A DNA stretch of 24,890 nucleotides from Candidatus Thioglobus plumae (GCA_910595815.1 CAJVCM010000063.1:1-24890), one strand, 5' to 3'. Shown: positions 14,391-22,555, numbered from the stretch's first letter. The notes: generated by a model not told the origin, from the sequence alone. Numbers and translations are program-made.

Positions 14391-14663
14391 ATGAATAAGT
14401 CAGAATTAATTGATGTAATTGCATCAGAATCAGGCCTTTCTAAAGCAGATGCAGCTCGTGCACTAAACGCAACAACAGACGCGATTACCAATGCCATGTC
14501 TAGTGGTGACGGTGTGCAGTTAACAGGTTTTGGTAGCTTTGTGGTTAGAGATCGTGCAGCACGTACAGGTCGTAACCCGCAAACGGGTGCAGCGATTCAA
14601 ATTGCAGCTTCTAAAGTTGCCGCATTTAAAGCCGGTAAAAACTTAAAAGAAGAGGTTAATTAA
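14391..14663 (+). CDS. hup: DNA-binding protein HU
   Basis: The 90-residue protein is a textbook HU. MNKSELIDVIASESGLSKADAARALNATTDAITNAMSSGDGV forms the helical dimerisation body, LTGFGSFVVRDRAARTGRNPQTGAAIQI is the beta-arm with the RNP intercalating proline, and KVAAFKAGKNLKEEVN is the C-terminal helix. HU is an abundant nucleoid protein that bends DNA, constrains supercoils and assists replication, repair and transcription. It has its own promoter, a 105-nt leader with a stable closing stem, an AGGA ribosome-binding site 8 nt before the ATG and a strong terminator after it, so it can be expressed independently of the degenerate HU copy upstream. Whether it corresponds to HU-alpha or HU-beta cannot be judged here. 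Confidence 0.97.
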   Translation: MNKSELIDVIASESGLSKADAARALNATTDAITNAMSSGDGVQLTGFGSFVVRDRAARTGRNPQTGAAIQIAASKVAAFKAGKNLKEEVN

Positions 14664-14683
14664 ATACTGAATCATTACTGAAT

Positions 14684-14709
14684 AAAAAAGCGCCAATTGG
14701 CGCTTTTTT
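14684..14709. terminator. Bidirectional Rho-independent terminator between hup and the PfkB-like gene
   Basis: AGCGCCAATTGGCGCT forms a 6-bp GC-rich stem with an AATT loop, flanked by A and T runs on both sides (A6 at 14684-14689, T6 at 14704-14709). It lies 20 bp after the hup stop and 19 bp beyond the convergent PfkB-like gene. Confidence 0.95.
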
Positions 14710-14728
14710 ATTGTTTGCTTGTCGTTAA

Positions 14729-15670
14729 TTAAAACAAAGACTCACCATAACTTTGTTGATATAAACGCTCAATCTTGTCTAAATCAAACTGATGGTTTTG
14801 CGTACCCAAATGTGCAATCTTAATCGCACCCAATAATCCTGCCAACTGGCCAGTGGTTTTCCAGTTCATGTCATTCATTAAACCGTATAACAAACCCGCA
14901 CGATAAGCATCACCACAGCCAGTTGGGTCTTGTGTTGCGTCGGCTTTGGCAGGGGCAATGGTAATGACTTCGCCTCCAGTATGAATTTCACTACCTTCAC
15001 CACCCTTAGTAATAATCAGCGCATCTACCATTGAAGCAATGGTTTTCACATCAAGCCCGGTTTTGTCTTGCAACATTTGCGACTCATAGTCATTCACAGC
15101 TACATAAGTCGCTTGCTCAACAAATGTGATAAGCTCTTCACCTGAAAACATAGGCATGCCCTGACCAGGATCAAACATAAAGGGTATGTCAGAATCAGCA
15201 AACTGTTTCGCATGTTCGATCATGCCATCACGTCCATCAGGAGAAACGATGCCAATATCAACATGACTGGCATCGCTGACTTTATTTAGATGAGAATCAC
15301 TCATCGCACCTGGGTGAAACGCGGTAATTTGGTTATCATCCATGTCCGTAGTAATGAACGCTTGACCTGTGTAGCTGTCCTTAATCACTTTCATGTGCGT
15401 GGTGTTCATATGATGTTTTTCCATCCAGCTCATGTACGGAGAGAAATCCTCGCCCACGGTTGCCATTGGAATTGAATTAGCACCCAGTAGGTGTAAGTTA
15501 TAGGCGATATTACCACCACAACCACCGAATTCTTTACGCATGGTTGGCACAAGAAATGAGATGTTTAACATATGCACCTTGTCGGGCAAAATGTGATTTT
15601 TAAATTGATCCTGAAACACCATGATTGAATCAAAGGCGTAAGAGCCGCAAATAAGCGCTGTTTTTGACAT
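14729..15670 (-). CDS. PfkB-family sugar/nucleoside kinase (adenosine-kinase-like)
   Basis: The 313-residue protein belongs to the ribokinase/PfkB fold: N-terminal ICGSYAFDSIMVF strand, FGGCGGNIAYNLHLLGANSIPMATVGEDF (the GG motif and signature 1 region), and DPTGCGDAYRAGLLYGL as signature 2 with the catalytic base at about Asp254 and the GCG anion hole. Overall it resembles the bacterial carbohydrate kinases often annotated as adenosine kinase, but I cannot fix the substrate from sequence alone. It would phosphorylate a sugar or nucleoside hydroxyl using ATP. It is the last gene of the minus-strand hemE-to-ispH cluster, 46 bp after ispH, with a clear Shine-Dalgarno AAGGA 9 nt before its ATG, and it is followed by a strong terminator. 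Confidence 0.85.
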   Translation of the reverse strand: MSKTALICGSYAFDSIMVFQDQFKNHILPDKVHMLNISFLVPTMRKEFGGCGGNIAYNLHLLGANSIPMATVGEDFSPYMSWMEKHHMNTTHMKVIKDSYTGQAFITTDMDDNQITAFHPGAMSDSHLNKVSDASHVDIGIVSPDGRDGMIEHAKQFADSDIPFMFDPGQGMPMFSGEELITFVEQATYVAVNDYESQMLQDKTGLDVKTIASMVDALIITKGGEGSEIHTGGEVITIAPAKADATQDPTGCGDAYRAGLLYGLMNDMNWKTTGQLAGLLGAIKIAHLGTQNHQFDLDKIERLYQQSYGESLF

Positions 15671-15693
15671 AATTTTTTATCCTTATTAAATGC

Positions 15694-15710
15694 TATAGGC
15701 TTTGCCTATA
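15694..15710 (-). other. Hairpin in the ispH to PfkB-like intergenic gap
   Basis: TATAGGC and GCCTATA form a perfect 7-bp stem with a 3-nt loop 6 bp after the ispH stop. No T-run follows, so it is more likely an RNA-processing or stability hairpin, or a weak attenuator, than a full terminator. Confidence 0.5.
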
Positions 15711-15716
15711 ATCTGA

Positions 15717-16640
15717 TTATCTTAATTCCTCAGGTACGGGGAAATGAACGTTTTCCTGTGTACCACTTACTTCGATTACCTCAGTCGCACCATGATCATA
15801 TAAATAGTTTATCACCTCTTGAACTAGCACCTCTGGCGCAGATGCACCGGCAGTCACGCCGACGGTACCTACCCCCTCTAACCAGCTTGATTGTATTTCA
15901 TCAGCGCCGTCGATTAAATAAGCACTTTTATGCAGTTTCTCGGCAATTTCTCGCAAGCGATTTGAATTACTTGAGTTGCTAGAACCAAGCACCAACAATA
16001 AATCAGAGTCTTGCATTAGAGTTTTAACAGCGTCTTGTCGATTTTGTGTAGCGTAACAAATGTCGTCTTTTTTTGGTGATTTTATTTCAGGAAATTTGTC
16101 TTTAAGCGCATCAACAATCTGCTGTGTGTCATCCACTGACAAGGTGGTTTGTGTTGTGTAAGACAAGTGCTCGTTAGTCAAATCTAGCTTATCAACATCG
16201 GCCACAGTTTCAATCAACTCAACACTCGTGCCTTCATTTGACTGACCTAAGGTCCCCTCTACTTCAGGATGGCCTTCGTGACCAATGAGAATAACTTTAT
16301 GATTTTGTTTTTGTTTACGCGCCACTTCCTTGTGTACTTTGGTCACCAGTGGGCAAGTAGCATCATAAACTGTGGCACCAATATCTGCCGCTTGTTGTCG
16401 TACTGCCTGAGAAACCCCGTGCGCACTAAAAATAACCACCTCGCCTGCAGGAACTTCCATGATTTCCTTAACAAAAATAGCGCCTTTCGACTTAAGATCG
16501 TCCACCACGAATTTGTTATGCACTACTTCATTGCGTACATAGATAGGCACGCCGTGTAATTCAATAGCGCGCTCTACAATTTCAATCGCGCGATCAACGC
16601 CTGCACAAAACCCTCTAGGATTGGCCAACAAAACTTTCAT
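15717..16640 (-). CDS. ispH: 4-hydroxy-3-methylbut-2-enyl diphosphate reductase
   Basis: The 307-residue protein has all IspH/LytB hallmarks: MKVLLANPRGFCAGVDRAIE with cluster ligand Cys12, DATCPLVTKVH with Cys96, CYATQNRQ with Cys195, and the active-site HEGHPEVEGT with Glu126 and flanking histidines. The enzyme uses a 4Fe-4S cluster with one open site to reduce HMBPP to IPP and DMAPP, the last step of the methylerythritol phosphate pathway. Its start overlaps the fkpB stop by one base (TAATG), so translation is coupled; fkpB-ispH adjacency is also found in E. coli. There is no separate promoter; expression depends on the upstream hemE-trpA-accD-fkpB transcript unless an internal start exists. 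Confidence 0.98.
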   Translation of the reverse strand: MKVLLANPRGFCAGVDRAIEIVERAIELHGVPIYVRNEVVHNKFVVDDLKSKGAIFVKEIMEVPAGEVVIFSAHGVSQAVRQQAADIGATVYDATCPLVTKVHKEVARKQKQNHKVILIGHEGHPEVEGTLGQSNEGTSVELIETVADVDKLDLTNEHLSYTTQTTLSVDDTQQIVDALKDKFPEIKSPKKDDICYATQNRQDAVKTLMQDSDLLLVLGSSNSSNSNRLREIAEKLHKSAYLIDGADEIQSSWLEGVGTVGVTAGASAPEVLVQEVINYLYDHGATEVIEVSGTQENVHFPVPEELR

Positions 16641-17047
16641 TAGTTTTTCTCGAGTATCTCTACTTGAAATGACACATCACAGCCTGCTAATGGGTGGTTG
16701 AAATTAACCGTAATGTCATCACCATTGATTTTATCGATACAGCCAACATAGGAATCCCCAATAGGGGTTTCAAATTCAACGGCGGCGTCCACTTCAACAA
16801 CCATGTCTTCTGGAAATTCTGCACGATTCATCACCTGTATGGCTTCATCATAAATGGGGCCAAACGCTTCATCAGAGCTTAAGAGAAAAGTTTGTAATTT
16901 ACCAACTTTTGCTTCTTCTATGCAAGACTCTAAGCAAGGGTCAAGCTGGCCATCACCAATCTCAAATTCAAAAGGGGTATCAAGCGTTTCATCGGCTAGC
17001 GCACCATTAGCATGGGTGAGCTTGTATAGTAGTTTGTATTTAGCCAT
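16640..17047 (-). CDS. fkpB: FKBP-type peptidyl-prolyl cis-trans isomerase (SlpA/FkpB type)
   Basis: From the ATG at 17045-17047 the product is 135 residues, starting MAKYKLLYKLTHANGALADE, which aligns with the first FKBP strand of SlyD/FkpB proteins. An upstream in-frame ATG (17099-17101) would add 18 residues with no family counterpart and a longer overlap with accD. The FKBP part includes the FEIGDGQLDPCLESCIEEAKVG loop and AFGPIYDEAIQVMNR; the inserted-flap domain and the C-terminal INGDDITVNFNHPLAG are the family signature. It lacks the histidine-rich metal-binding tail of SlyD, hence FkpB. Such proteins combine prolyl isomerase and chaperone activity in the cytoplasm. It overlaps accD by 8 bp and ispH by 1 bp. 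Confidence 0.9.
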   Translation of the reverse strand: MAKYKLLYKLTHANGALADETLDTPFEFEIGDGQLDPCLESCIEEAKVGKLQTFLLSSDEAFGPIYDEAIQVMNRAEFPEDMVVEVDAAVEFETPIGDSYVGCIDKINGDDITVNFNHPLAGCDVSFQVEILEKN

Positions 17048-17879
17048 GTAGTGCTTGCAATAACTGATGTACTTTATCACGCATGTCTCGGCGATGTACA
17101 ATTAGATCAATGGCGCCTTTTTCTAATAAGAACTCACTACGCTGAAAGCCTTCAGGTAGAGTTTCACGTACCGTTTGCTCAACCACACGCGGACCAGCAA
17201 AACCAATTAATGCGTTTGGCTCAGCTATATGAATATCGCCTAACATAGCAAAACTGGCAGATACACCACCCATAGTTGGGTCGGTCAAGATAGAGAAGAA
17301 TGGAATTTTCTTATCGCTAAGTAATTTTACAACCAAAGCAGTTTTGCTCATTTGCATCAAAGAAAATAAGCCTTCTTGCATACGCGCACCACCCGAAGCT
17401 GAAAAGCAAATAAGCGGTGAATTGGTGCGAATACTTTCTTGTGCAGCGCGTACAAATTTTTCACCAACCACAGAGCCCATTGAGCCACCCATAAATTTAA
17501 ACTCAAAAGCAGCAGCAACAACAGGCATACCATTTAGAGTGCCTTTTTTAACCACTAATGCGTCTTTCTCACCGGTATTTTTTTGCGCTTGTGAATAGCG
17601 ATCTTTATACTTCTTTTGGTCTTTAAACTTTAGTGGATCAACAGCAACTAAATTTGGTGCAATTTCTTCTTGGCCATCAACATCCAAAAAACTTTCAAGT
17701 CGCACTCTGGCTGAAATGCGCATATGGTGGTCACAATTTGGGCACACATAAGTTTGCTGCTTAAGCTCTTCTTCGTATAAAGTGGATTCACACTTAGGGC
17801 ATTTGCTCCATAAGCCTTCAGGAATGTTCTTTTTTACAACATTGGTAATCGTGGGTAAGATTTTTTTTAGCCAACTCAT
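17040..17879 (-). CDS. accD: Acetyl-CoA carboxylase carboxyltransferase subunit beta
   Basis: With the start at 17879 the protein is 279 residues, beginning MSWLKKILPTI. It has the four-cysteine zinc ribbon of AccD (Cys27, Cys30, Cys46, Cys49) and the crotonase-like carboxyltransferase core: FMGGSMGSVVGEKFVRA, LICFSASGGARMQEG, ILTDPTMGGVSASFAMLGD and FAGPRVVEQTVRETLPEGFQ. AccD pairs with AccA to transfer the carboxyl group from biotin to acetyl-CoA, giving malonyl-CoA for fatty-acid synthesis. trpA ends 10 bp upstream, an arrangement (trpA-accD) common in gammaproteobacteria, but folC, the frequent next gene, is absent; fkpB-ispH follow instead with overlapping starts. Confidence 0.97.
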   Translation of the reverse strand: MSWLKKILPTITNVVKKNIPEGLWSKCPKCESTLYEEELKQQTYVCPNCDHHMRISARVRLESFLDVDGQEEIAPNLVAVDPLKFKDQKKYKDRYSQAQKNTGEKDALVVKKGTLNGMPVVAAAFEFKFMGGSMGSVVGEKFVRAAQESIRTNSPLICFSASGGARMQEGLFSLMQMSKTALVVKLLSDKKIPFFSILTDPTMGGVSASFAMLGDIHIAEPNALIGFAGPRVVEQTVRETLPEGFQRSEFLLEKGAIDLIVHRRDMRDKVHQLLQALHG

Positions 17880-17885
17880 AATAAA

Positions 17886-17891
17886 TCCTCT
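17886..17891 (-). promoter_or_regulatory. Ribosome-binding site that fixes the accD start
   Basis: AGAGGA on the minus strand sits 6 nt before the ATG at 17877-17879 and overlaps the trpA stop codon (17890-17892). It supports MSWLKKILP as the true N-terminus of accD rather than the upstream ATG at 17933, which would be inside trpA. Confidence 0.85.
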
Positions 17892-18687
17892 ATTTGATAG
17901 CAGCTGATATTTCAGCTGATAATGCGCCAACACTTGCTAACATTTTATCCCTATCTGTGGCATATTTCTCAATAAATGACACCAAAGACGAACCAACAAT
18001 CACCGCATCTGCGGAGACTGAAACTGCTTTGGCAGTTGCTGCGTCTTTAATACCAAAACCTACGCCCACAGGTAAATCAATAAATTGACGAATTCTAGCT
18101 AAGTTAGCATTCACTGAATCAATATCTAAATGGCCAGCACCGGTCACACCTTTAAGCGATACGAAATACACAAAGCCCGAAGCAATATTGGCTAAAGAGG
18201 CTAAACGATCGTTGGTTGTTGTTGGCGCTACAAGGAAAATAAAGTCAATATCAACGCCATCTAAACACTGTTTTAAATCATGTGCCTCTTCCGGTGGCAT
18301 ATCCACCACTAGTATGCCATCAACACCGCTTTCATTTGCCGCATCAGCAAAGGCTTGATAGCCAAATACCTCAATGGGGTTTAGGTAGCCCATCAAAACA
18401 ATGGCAGCGGTATTGTTGCTTTGTCTAAATTTCTTTACTAAGTCAAGCACATCATGCAAACTCACGCCATCAGCCACAGCACGTTCATGCGATTTAGCAA
18501 TCACAGGACCATCGGCCATCGGGTCTGAAAATGGCACACCAAGTTCAATCACATCAGCGCCATTAGAAACTAGGGTTTGCATTAAGGCATAAGTATTATC
18601 TAAACCACTATCACCCGCAGTAATAAACGGAATAAAGGCCTTTTGACCCTCGGGTAGATTAGAAAAAACTTGGGCTAATCTTGACAT
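17890..18687 (-). CDS. trpA: Tryptophan synthase alpha subunit
   Basis: The 265-residue protein is a complete TrpA barrel: FIPFITAGDSGLDNT, then VIELGVPFSDPMADGPVIAKSH with catalytic Glu48 and Asp59, DGILVVDMPPEEA, and YFVSLKGVTGAGH and VGVGFGIKD for phosphate binding. It cleaves indole-3-glycerol phosphate to indole and glyceraldehyde 3-phosphate and passes indole to TrpB. Unusually its partner trpB is not adjacent: the 3' end of trpB lies at 24637, about 6 kb upstream in transcription terms and separated by hemE, rpmE, ccoI and the oppositely oriented glmU pair. Here trpA follows hemE by 2 bp and is presumably coexpressed with it. Confidence 0.98.
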   Translation of the reverse strand: MSRLAQVFSNLPEGQKAFIPFITAGDSGLDNTYALMQTLVSNGADVIELGVPFSDPMADGPVIAKSHERAVADGVSLHDVLDLVKKFRQSNNTAAIVLMGYLNPIEVFGYQAFADAANESGVDGILVVDMPPEEAHDLKQCLDGVDIDFIFLVAPTTTNDRLASLANIASGFVYFVSLKGVTGAGHLDIDSVNANLARIRQFIDLPVGVGFGIKDAATAKAVSVSADAVIVGSSLVSFIEKYATDRDKMLASVGALSAEISAAIK

Positions 18688-18689
18688 AG

Positions 18690-19724
18690 TTACTTAGCAC
18701 TAAACTCATGCACACTGTCTACCAACACCTTCATGTTTTCTGGATCAACATCTGGGGTGATTCCATGGCCTAAATTAAAGATATGACCTGTATCGCCTTT
18801 GAACTGGCTAAGTACTTTTTTAACTTCTGCTCGAACAACTTCAGGTGTGCCGTACATAACCGCAGGATCTAGGTTGCCTTGAATTGCCACCTTGTCGCCA
18901 ATTTGTTGTTCAACTTCACCGAGCTCTACTGTCCAATCAATACCGACACCATCACAGCCGGTATTAGCAATCTCATTTAGATGCTTACCACCATTTTTAC
19001 TAAATAAAGTGATTGGTGTATTTGGATGTTTTGCTTTAACACCATTCACAATTTTTTGCATGTAGCTCAGTGAGAAATCTAAATAATGCGTCTTAGATAA
19101 GACGCCGCCCCAAGTATCAAAAACCATCAGACTGTCTGCGCCACTCAGTACTTGCTGGTCTAAATAGGCGATCACACTGTCGGCTAATTTATCCAATAAT
19201 AAATGCAACATTTTTGGATCGTTAAACAGCATCGCTTTGATTTTGGCAAAAGTTTTGCTACTACCACCCTCAATCATATAGGTGGCCAATGTCCAAGGGC
19301 TACCACTAAAACCAATCAGTGGTGCACGCGTGCCTAATGCTGTTTTAATAGTAGATACGGCATCAAACACATAAGTTAGGTCATTATTAATCTCTGACGG
19401 GATAGCCTCAATATCTGCCAAAGTTTTAATAGGGCGCTCAAATTTTGGCCCTTCACCTTCGCTAAAATACAGACCTAAACCCATTGCATCAGGAATAGTC
19501 AAGATGTCAGAAAACAAGATCGCCGCATCAAGATCGAATCGATCAATCGGTTGCATGGTTACTTCACAGGCAAGCTGTGGATTTTTACACAAACTCATAA
19601 AGTCGCCCGCTTGCTTACGAGTGGCACGATATTCAGGTAAATAACGACCTGCTTGGCGCATTACCCAGATAGGTGTGCGTGATGTAGGTTGCTTTAATAA
19701 GGCATTAAGATAATCAGATGACAT
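18690..19724 (-). CDS. hemE: Uroporphyrinogen decarboxylase
   Basis: The 344-residue protein has the URO-D signatures: PIWVMRQAGRYLPEYR near residues 18-33, the substrate-binding ILFSDILTIPDAMG (active-site Asp), GFSGSPWTLATYMIEGG and the C-terminal FNLGHGITPDVDPENM. It removes the four acetate carboxyls of uroporphyrinogen III to give coproporphyrinogen III in haem synthesis. It is the first gene of the minus-strand cluster hemE-trpA-accD-fkpB-ispH-pfkB-like, with trpA starting 2 bp after its stop. A TATAAT and an upstream terminator mark the start of this transcription unit. Grouping haem, tryptophan, fatty-acid and isoprenoid genes on one message looks like general housekeeping coexpression rather than a pathway operon. 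Confidence 0.98.
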   Translation of the reverse strand: MSSDYLNALLKQPTSRTPIWVMRQAGRYLPEYRATRKQAGDFMSLCKNPQLACEVTMQPIDRFDLDAAILFSDILTIPDAMGLGLYFSEGEGPKFERPIKTLADIEAIPSEINNDLTYVFDAVSTIKTALGTRAPLIGFSGSPWTLATYMIEGGSSKTFAKIKAMLFNDPKMLHLLLDKLADSVIAYLDQQVLSGADSLMVFDTWGGVLSKTHYLDFSLSYMQKIVNGVKAKHPNTPITLFSKNGGKHLNEIANTGCDGVGIDWTVELGEVEQQIGDKVAIQGNLDPAVMYGTPEVVRAEVKKVLSQFKGDTGHIFNLGHGITPDVDPENMKVLVDSVHEFSAK

Positions 19725-19755
19725 AGTGTTGAATTAAAAAATTAATAGTGCAATG

Positions 19756-19761
19756 ATTATA
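19756..19761 (-). promoter_or_regulatory. -10 element of the hemE cluster promoter
   Basis: A perfect TATAAT on the minus strand lies between the rpmE terminator and hemE; transcription would start about 25 nt before the hemE ATG. The -35 region is poor. Its position just after a terminator makes it the best candidate start of the six-gene cluster. Confidence 0.45.
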
Positions 19762-19797
19762 ATGATTTTTGCTCTAAATGCTCATATAATCGGGCAT

Positions 19798-19825
19798 AAA
19801 AAAAGCCACATAAGTGGCTTTTTTT
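19798..19825 (-). terminator. Rho-independent terminator of rpmE
   Basis: A 6-bp stem AGCCAC/GTGGCT (19804-19809 and 19814-19819) with a 4-nt loop is flanked by A and T runs on both sides. On the minus strand it follows the rpmE stop by 16 bp and insulates the hemE cluster. Confidence 0.93.
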
Positions 19826-19841
19826 ACTAAATTCTTGGTGT

Positions 19842-20054
19842 TTAGCGCTTGAATGAAGCGTAACGTGATTTAAACTTCTCAACACGACCAGCACTGTCCA
19901 TAATTTTTTGCTTACCTGTATAAAAAGGGTGACAGCTAGAACATACATCTAAATGTAATTCTTCCTTGCCAATCGTTGAACGTGACTCAAAAGTATTGCC
20001 GCATGAGCATACAACTTTTACAGTGTCATAATTAGGGTGAATGTCTGTTTTCAT
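19842..20054 (-). CDS. rpmE: 50S ribosomal protein L31 (zinc-binding type)
   Basis: The 70-residue protein starts MKTDIHPNYDTVKVVCSCG and has the CxC...CxxC zinc ligands Cys16, Cys18, Cys38 and Cys41, followed by HPFYTGKQKIMDSAGRVEKFKSRY. This is the C-plus form of L31 (RpmE), which bridges the two ribosomal subunits; in bacteria that have one, a zinc-free paralog can replace it under zinc starvation, but none is seen here. It stands alone between ccoI, which ends 55 bp upstream on the same strand, and its own terminator, with a candidate promoter in the gap. Confidence 0.97.
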   Translation of the reverse strand: MKTDIHPNYDTVKVVCSCGNTFESRSTIGKEELHLDVCSSCHPFYTGKQKIMDSAGRVEKFKSRYASFKR

Positions 20055-20088
20055 GTCTATAACTTTATGTAAATCTAAAAGAGGAGGA

Positions 20089-20094
20089 ATTATA
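20089..20094 (-). promoter_or_regulatory. -10 element of the rpmE promoter
   Basis: A perfect TATAAT on the minus strand lies in the 55-bp gap between ccoI and rpmE; transcription would begin about 28 nt before the rpmE ATG. No clear -35 at 16-18 bp was found, as it would lie in the end of ccoI. Confidence 0.4.
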
Positions 20095-20109
20095 TACTAT
20101 TATCATTCG

Positions 20110-22515
20110 CTATTCTTGATTTTTTCTCAACCGAGCTGCATTAGCAACCACAATGATTGAACTGATTGGCATCACAATTGCAGCAAATAATGGCGTAACC
20201 TTAGCCATCATTGCCAATGGCACCATAAAAGCGTTATAAAGCAAAGCAAAAGTAATGTTTTGCTTGATGATTATTTGTGTGCGTTTTGAGAGTTGAATTG
20301 CTTCAACAATAGGCGCAAGTGTTGCCTTCAAGACCACGACATCAGCACTGGCAACTGATACATCAGCACCTGACCCAATCGCAATACTGACATCTGCTTG
20401 CGTTAAAGCTGGTGCGTCATTAATGCCGTCGCCCACCATTAACACCAAGCCCTGCCTTTGCAAAGACTTTATATGCTGCGCTTTGTCATTTGGCAATATT
20501 TCAGCAGCCACATGATCTATACCTAGTTGATTGGCCACCGATTGTGCCACCTGGGTGCGATCACCACTGAGCATGGATACTGTTTTTCCCATGCTTTTTA
20601 ATTGTTCGATGGTGGATTTTGCATCTTTTTTGATCTGATCATTCAGCGCAATAAACCCCAAAATAGCGTGTTCATCAGCACACCAAACACAAGTGTAACC
20701 TTGTTGCTCTAATGTATTAGCTTGCTCTGACCATTCAATATTTTCAGGTGCTTGAAGATAGTTTAAATTTCCTACCCAATAACGTTTGCCACCAACTTTG
20801 GCTGACACACCCAAACCTGATGACATTTCAAAATCATCTGCTAACTGCTCAATATTATGCTCAATTGCATAATGCACAATTGCTTTAGCAAGTGGGTGTT
20901 CGGAATGTTTTTCAATTGCACTGATGATACCAATCAACACGTTGTGATCCATTTGACTGATGACCTTATTCACCTGCGGTGACCCCAGCGTCAGGGTGCC
21001 GGTTTTATCAAATACGACATGTTTGACCTTACTCAACAGCTCAAGTGCATCGCCATTTTTAATGAGTATATTGCGTTTTGCAGCTGTACCACTGACAACG
21101 GCAATACTCATTGGTGTGGCCAATCCAAACGCACACGGACAAGTAATAATCAGCACACTGGTAGCACTGAGTAATGCCAAGTCAAAATCGGTTGGTGACC
21201 AAACTAAAAAAGTGATGGTGGCTAGACCCAAGGTGGTCCAAACAAAATAAGGAATAATACGGTCAATTGTACAAACGATACGGCTTTTGTTGGCCCGGGT
21301 GTTTTCGACCAAATCTACTATTTTAGCAAGTGCTGATTGCTTGCTTAACTGTGTGGCTTCGACTTCAAAACTACCGTTAATATTCAATGTGCCGGCAAAC
21401 ACATCGTCGCCCAAACACTTGCCCACTGGTAATGATTCTCCACTGAGTAATGATTCATCAACTTCGCCAGATCCTAGACGTACAATACCATCAATAGCAA
21501 TACGCTCGCCTGGTTTAATAAGGACAATATCGCCAACTTCAATCGTGCTAATGGGTTTTATGTGCTCACCATCATTTGTTTTAACCAGTGCAATATTGGG
21601 TTGTAATTGTTGCAAGCTGGTAGAAGCCGATAAAGCAGATTTCTTGCTAGAGGCCTCTAAGTATCGGCCAATCAAAATCACAAAGATAAAGTTAACCACT
21701 GTATCGAAGTACACTTCACCTCTAGTGGAGAAGCCTAACAATACATATACCGAATAAAAATAGGTCGCCAGCGCGCCAATACTAATTGGCACATCCATAT
21801 TCATGTAGCGGTTCTTAATACCAAAATAGGCATTTTTCAGAAATGGATAACCTGCATAAAACAAAGTAGGTGTTGCCAGCGCAAAGCCCAGCCATTGGAA
21901 ATATCCATGATACTGGCCACCACTAGCACCCGTGTACATGGCAATTGAAATCCACAGAAGATTCATCATTGTAAATCCAGCAAAACCAATGCGATAAAGC
22001 ATAGATTTATTTTTACGTTGTTGCGCTACTTCAGCAATATTTTGCTGATATGGCATTGCCGCATAACCCAAATCAGCCAACGTTTGCATAATCAATGACA
22101 AATTAATTTTTCCATCTTCCCAACAGATACGGATACGCTTATCAGTTAAATTAACACGTGCCCAAATAACCCCACTCATTACGCCGAGCGCACGCTCAAC
22201 TAACCAAACACAAGCCGCACAATGAATGGTGTCGCTAATCAATGTGATAGTTTTAGTGCCTGGATCGGACGATTGTAAAAATGGTTGCTGAAAAACAAGT
22301 GAATCATAGAACTCTAGCGGATATTCTAAATCAACTGCCGGCAAGAGTGATGAAGTTTGTTGGTCATAAAAAGCACCTAAACCACTGTCATAAATGGTTT
22401 GACAAACACTAGCGCAACCCACACAGCAAAAATTTTGCTGTGTATCTTGAACAATCACCTCGACTCTATTAGTCAGGGTGACTGGCAAACCGCAGTGGTA
22501 ACAAACATTAGACAT
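20110..22515 (-). CDS. ccoI: Copper-exporting P1B-type ATPase of the FixI/CcoI type (cbb3 oxidase assembly)
   Basis: The 801-residue protein starts with the cysteine-rich domain typical of CcoI (CYHCG at 5-9, FCCVGC near 29-34). A heavy-metal-associated domain with HCAACVW near 98-103 and eight or so membrane helices follow. The ion-channel motif Cys459-Pro-Cys461 (TCPCAFGLATP), the phosphorylated Asp503 in DKTGTLT, the HP motif SEHPLAKAI and the hinge GDGINDAPA at about 695 complete a P1B ATPase. The extra N-terminal cysteine domain separates CcoI/FixI from CopA. In Rhodobacter and Pseudomonas CcoI exports copper for insertion into cbb3-type cytochrome c oxidase, so this points to a cbb3 oxidase in the organism. 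The usual ccoGHIS neighbours are missing here. Confidence 0.93.
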   Translation of the reverse strand: MSNVCYHCGLPVTLTNRVEVIVQDTQQNFCCVGCASVCQTIYDSGLGAFYDQQTSSLLPAVDLEYPLEFYDSLVFQQPFLQSSDPGTKTITLISDTIHCAACVWLVERALGVMSGVIWARVNLTDKRIRICWEDGKINLSLIMQTLADLGYAAMPYQQNIAEVAQQRKNKSMLYRIGFAGFTMMNLLWISIAMYTGASGGQYHGYFQWLGFALATPTLFYAGYPFLKNAYFGIKNRYMNMDVPISIGALATYFYSVYVLLGFSTRGEVYFDTVVNFIFVILIGRYLEASSKKSALSASTSLQQLQPNIALVKTNDGEHIKPISTIEVGDIVLIKPGERIAIDGIVRLGSGEVDESLLSGESLPVGKCLGDDVFAGTLNINGSFEVEATQLSKQSALAKIVDLVENTRANKSRIVCTIDRIIPYFVWTTLGLATITFLVWSPTDFDLALLSATSVLIITCPCAFGLATPMSIAVVSGTAAKRNILIKNGDALELLSKVKHVVFDKTGTLTLGSPQVNKVISQMDHNVLIGIISAIEKHSEHPLAKAIVHYAIEHNIEQLADDFEMSSGLGVSAKVGGKRYWVGNLNYLQAPENIEWSEQANTLEQQGYTCVWCADEHAILGFIALNDQIKKDAKSTIEQLKSMGKTVSMLSGDRTQVAQSVANQLGIDHVAAEILPNDKAQHIKSLQRQGLVLMVGDGINDAPALTQADVSIAIGSGADVSVASADVVVLKATLAPIVEAIQLSKRTQIIIKQNITFALLYNAFMVPLAMMAKVTPLFAAIVMPISSIIVVANAARLRKNQE

Positions 22516-22555
22516 AATAAGCTGATTTTATTGTATTTTTTTTATTAGGTTCTCT

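Noticed and set aside
20080..20092. AGAGGAGGAATT on the plus strand, resembling a strong Shine-Dalgarno sequence
   Set aside because: No start codon or open frame follows at a proper distance on the plus strand; on the minus strand the stretch is simply the region after the rpmE -10.
21287..21757. 156-codon open frame on the plus strand within ccoI
   Set aside because: It lies wholly opposite a well-conserved P-type ATPase and its serine-rich product has no domain character; this is typical antisense frame openness.
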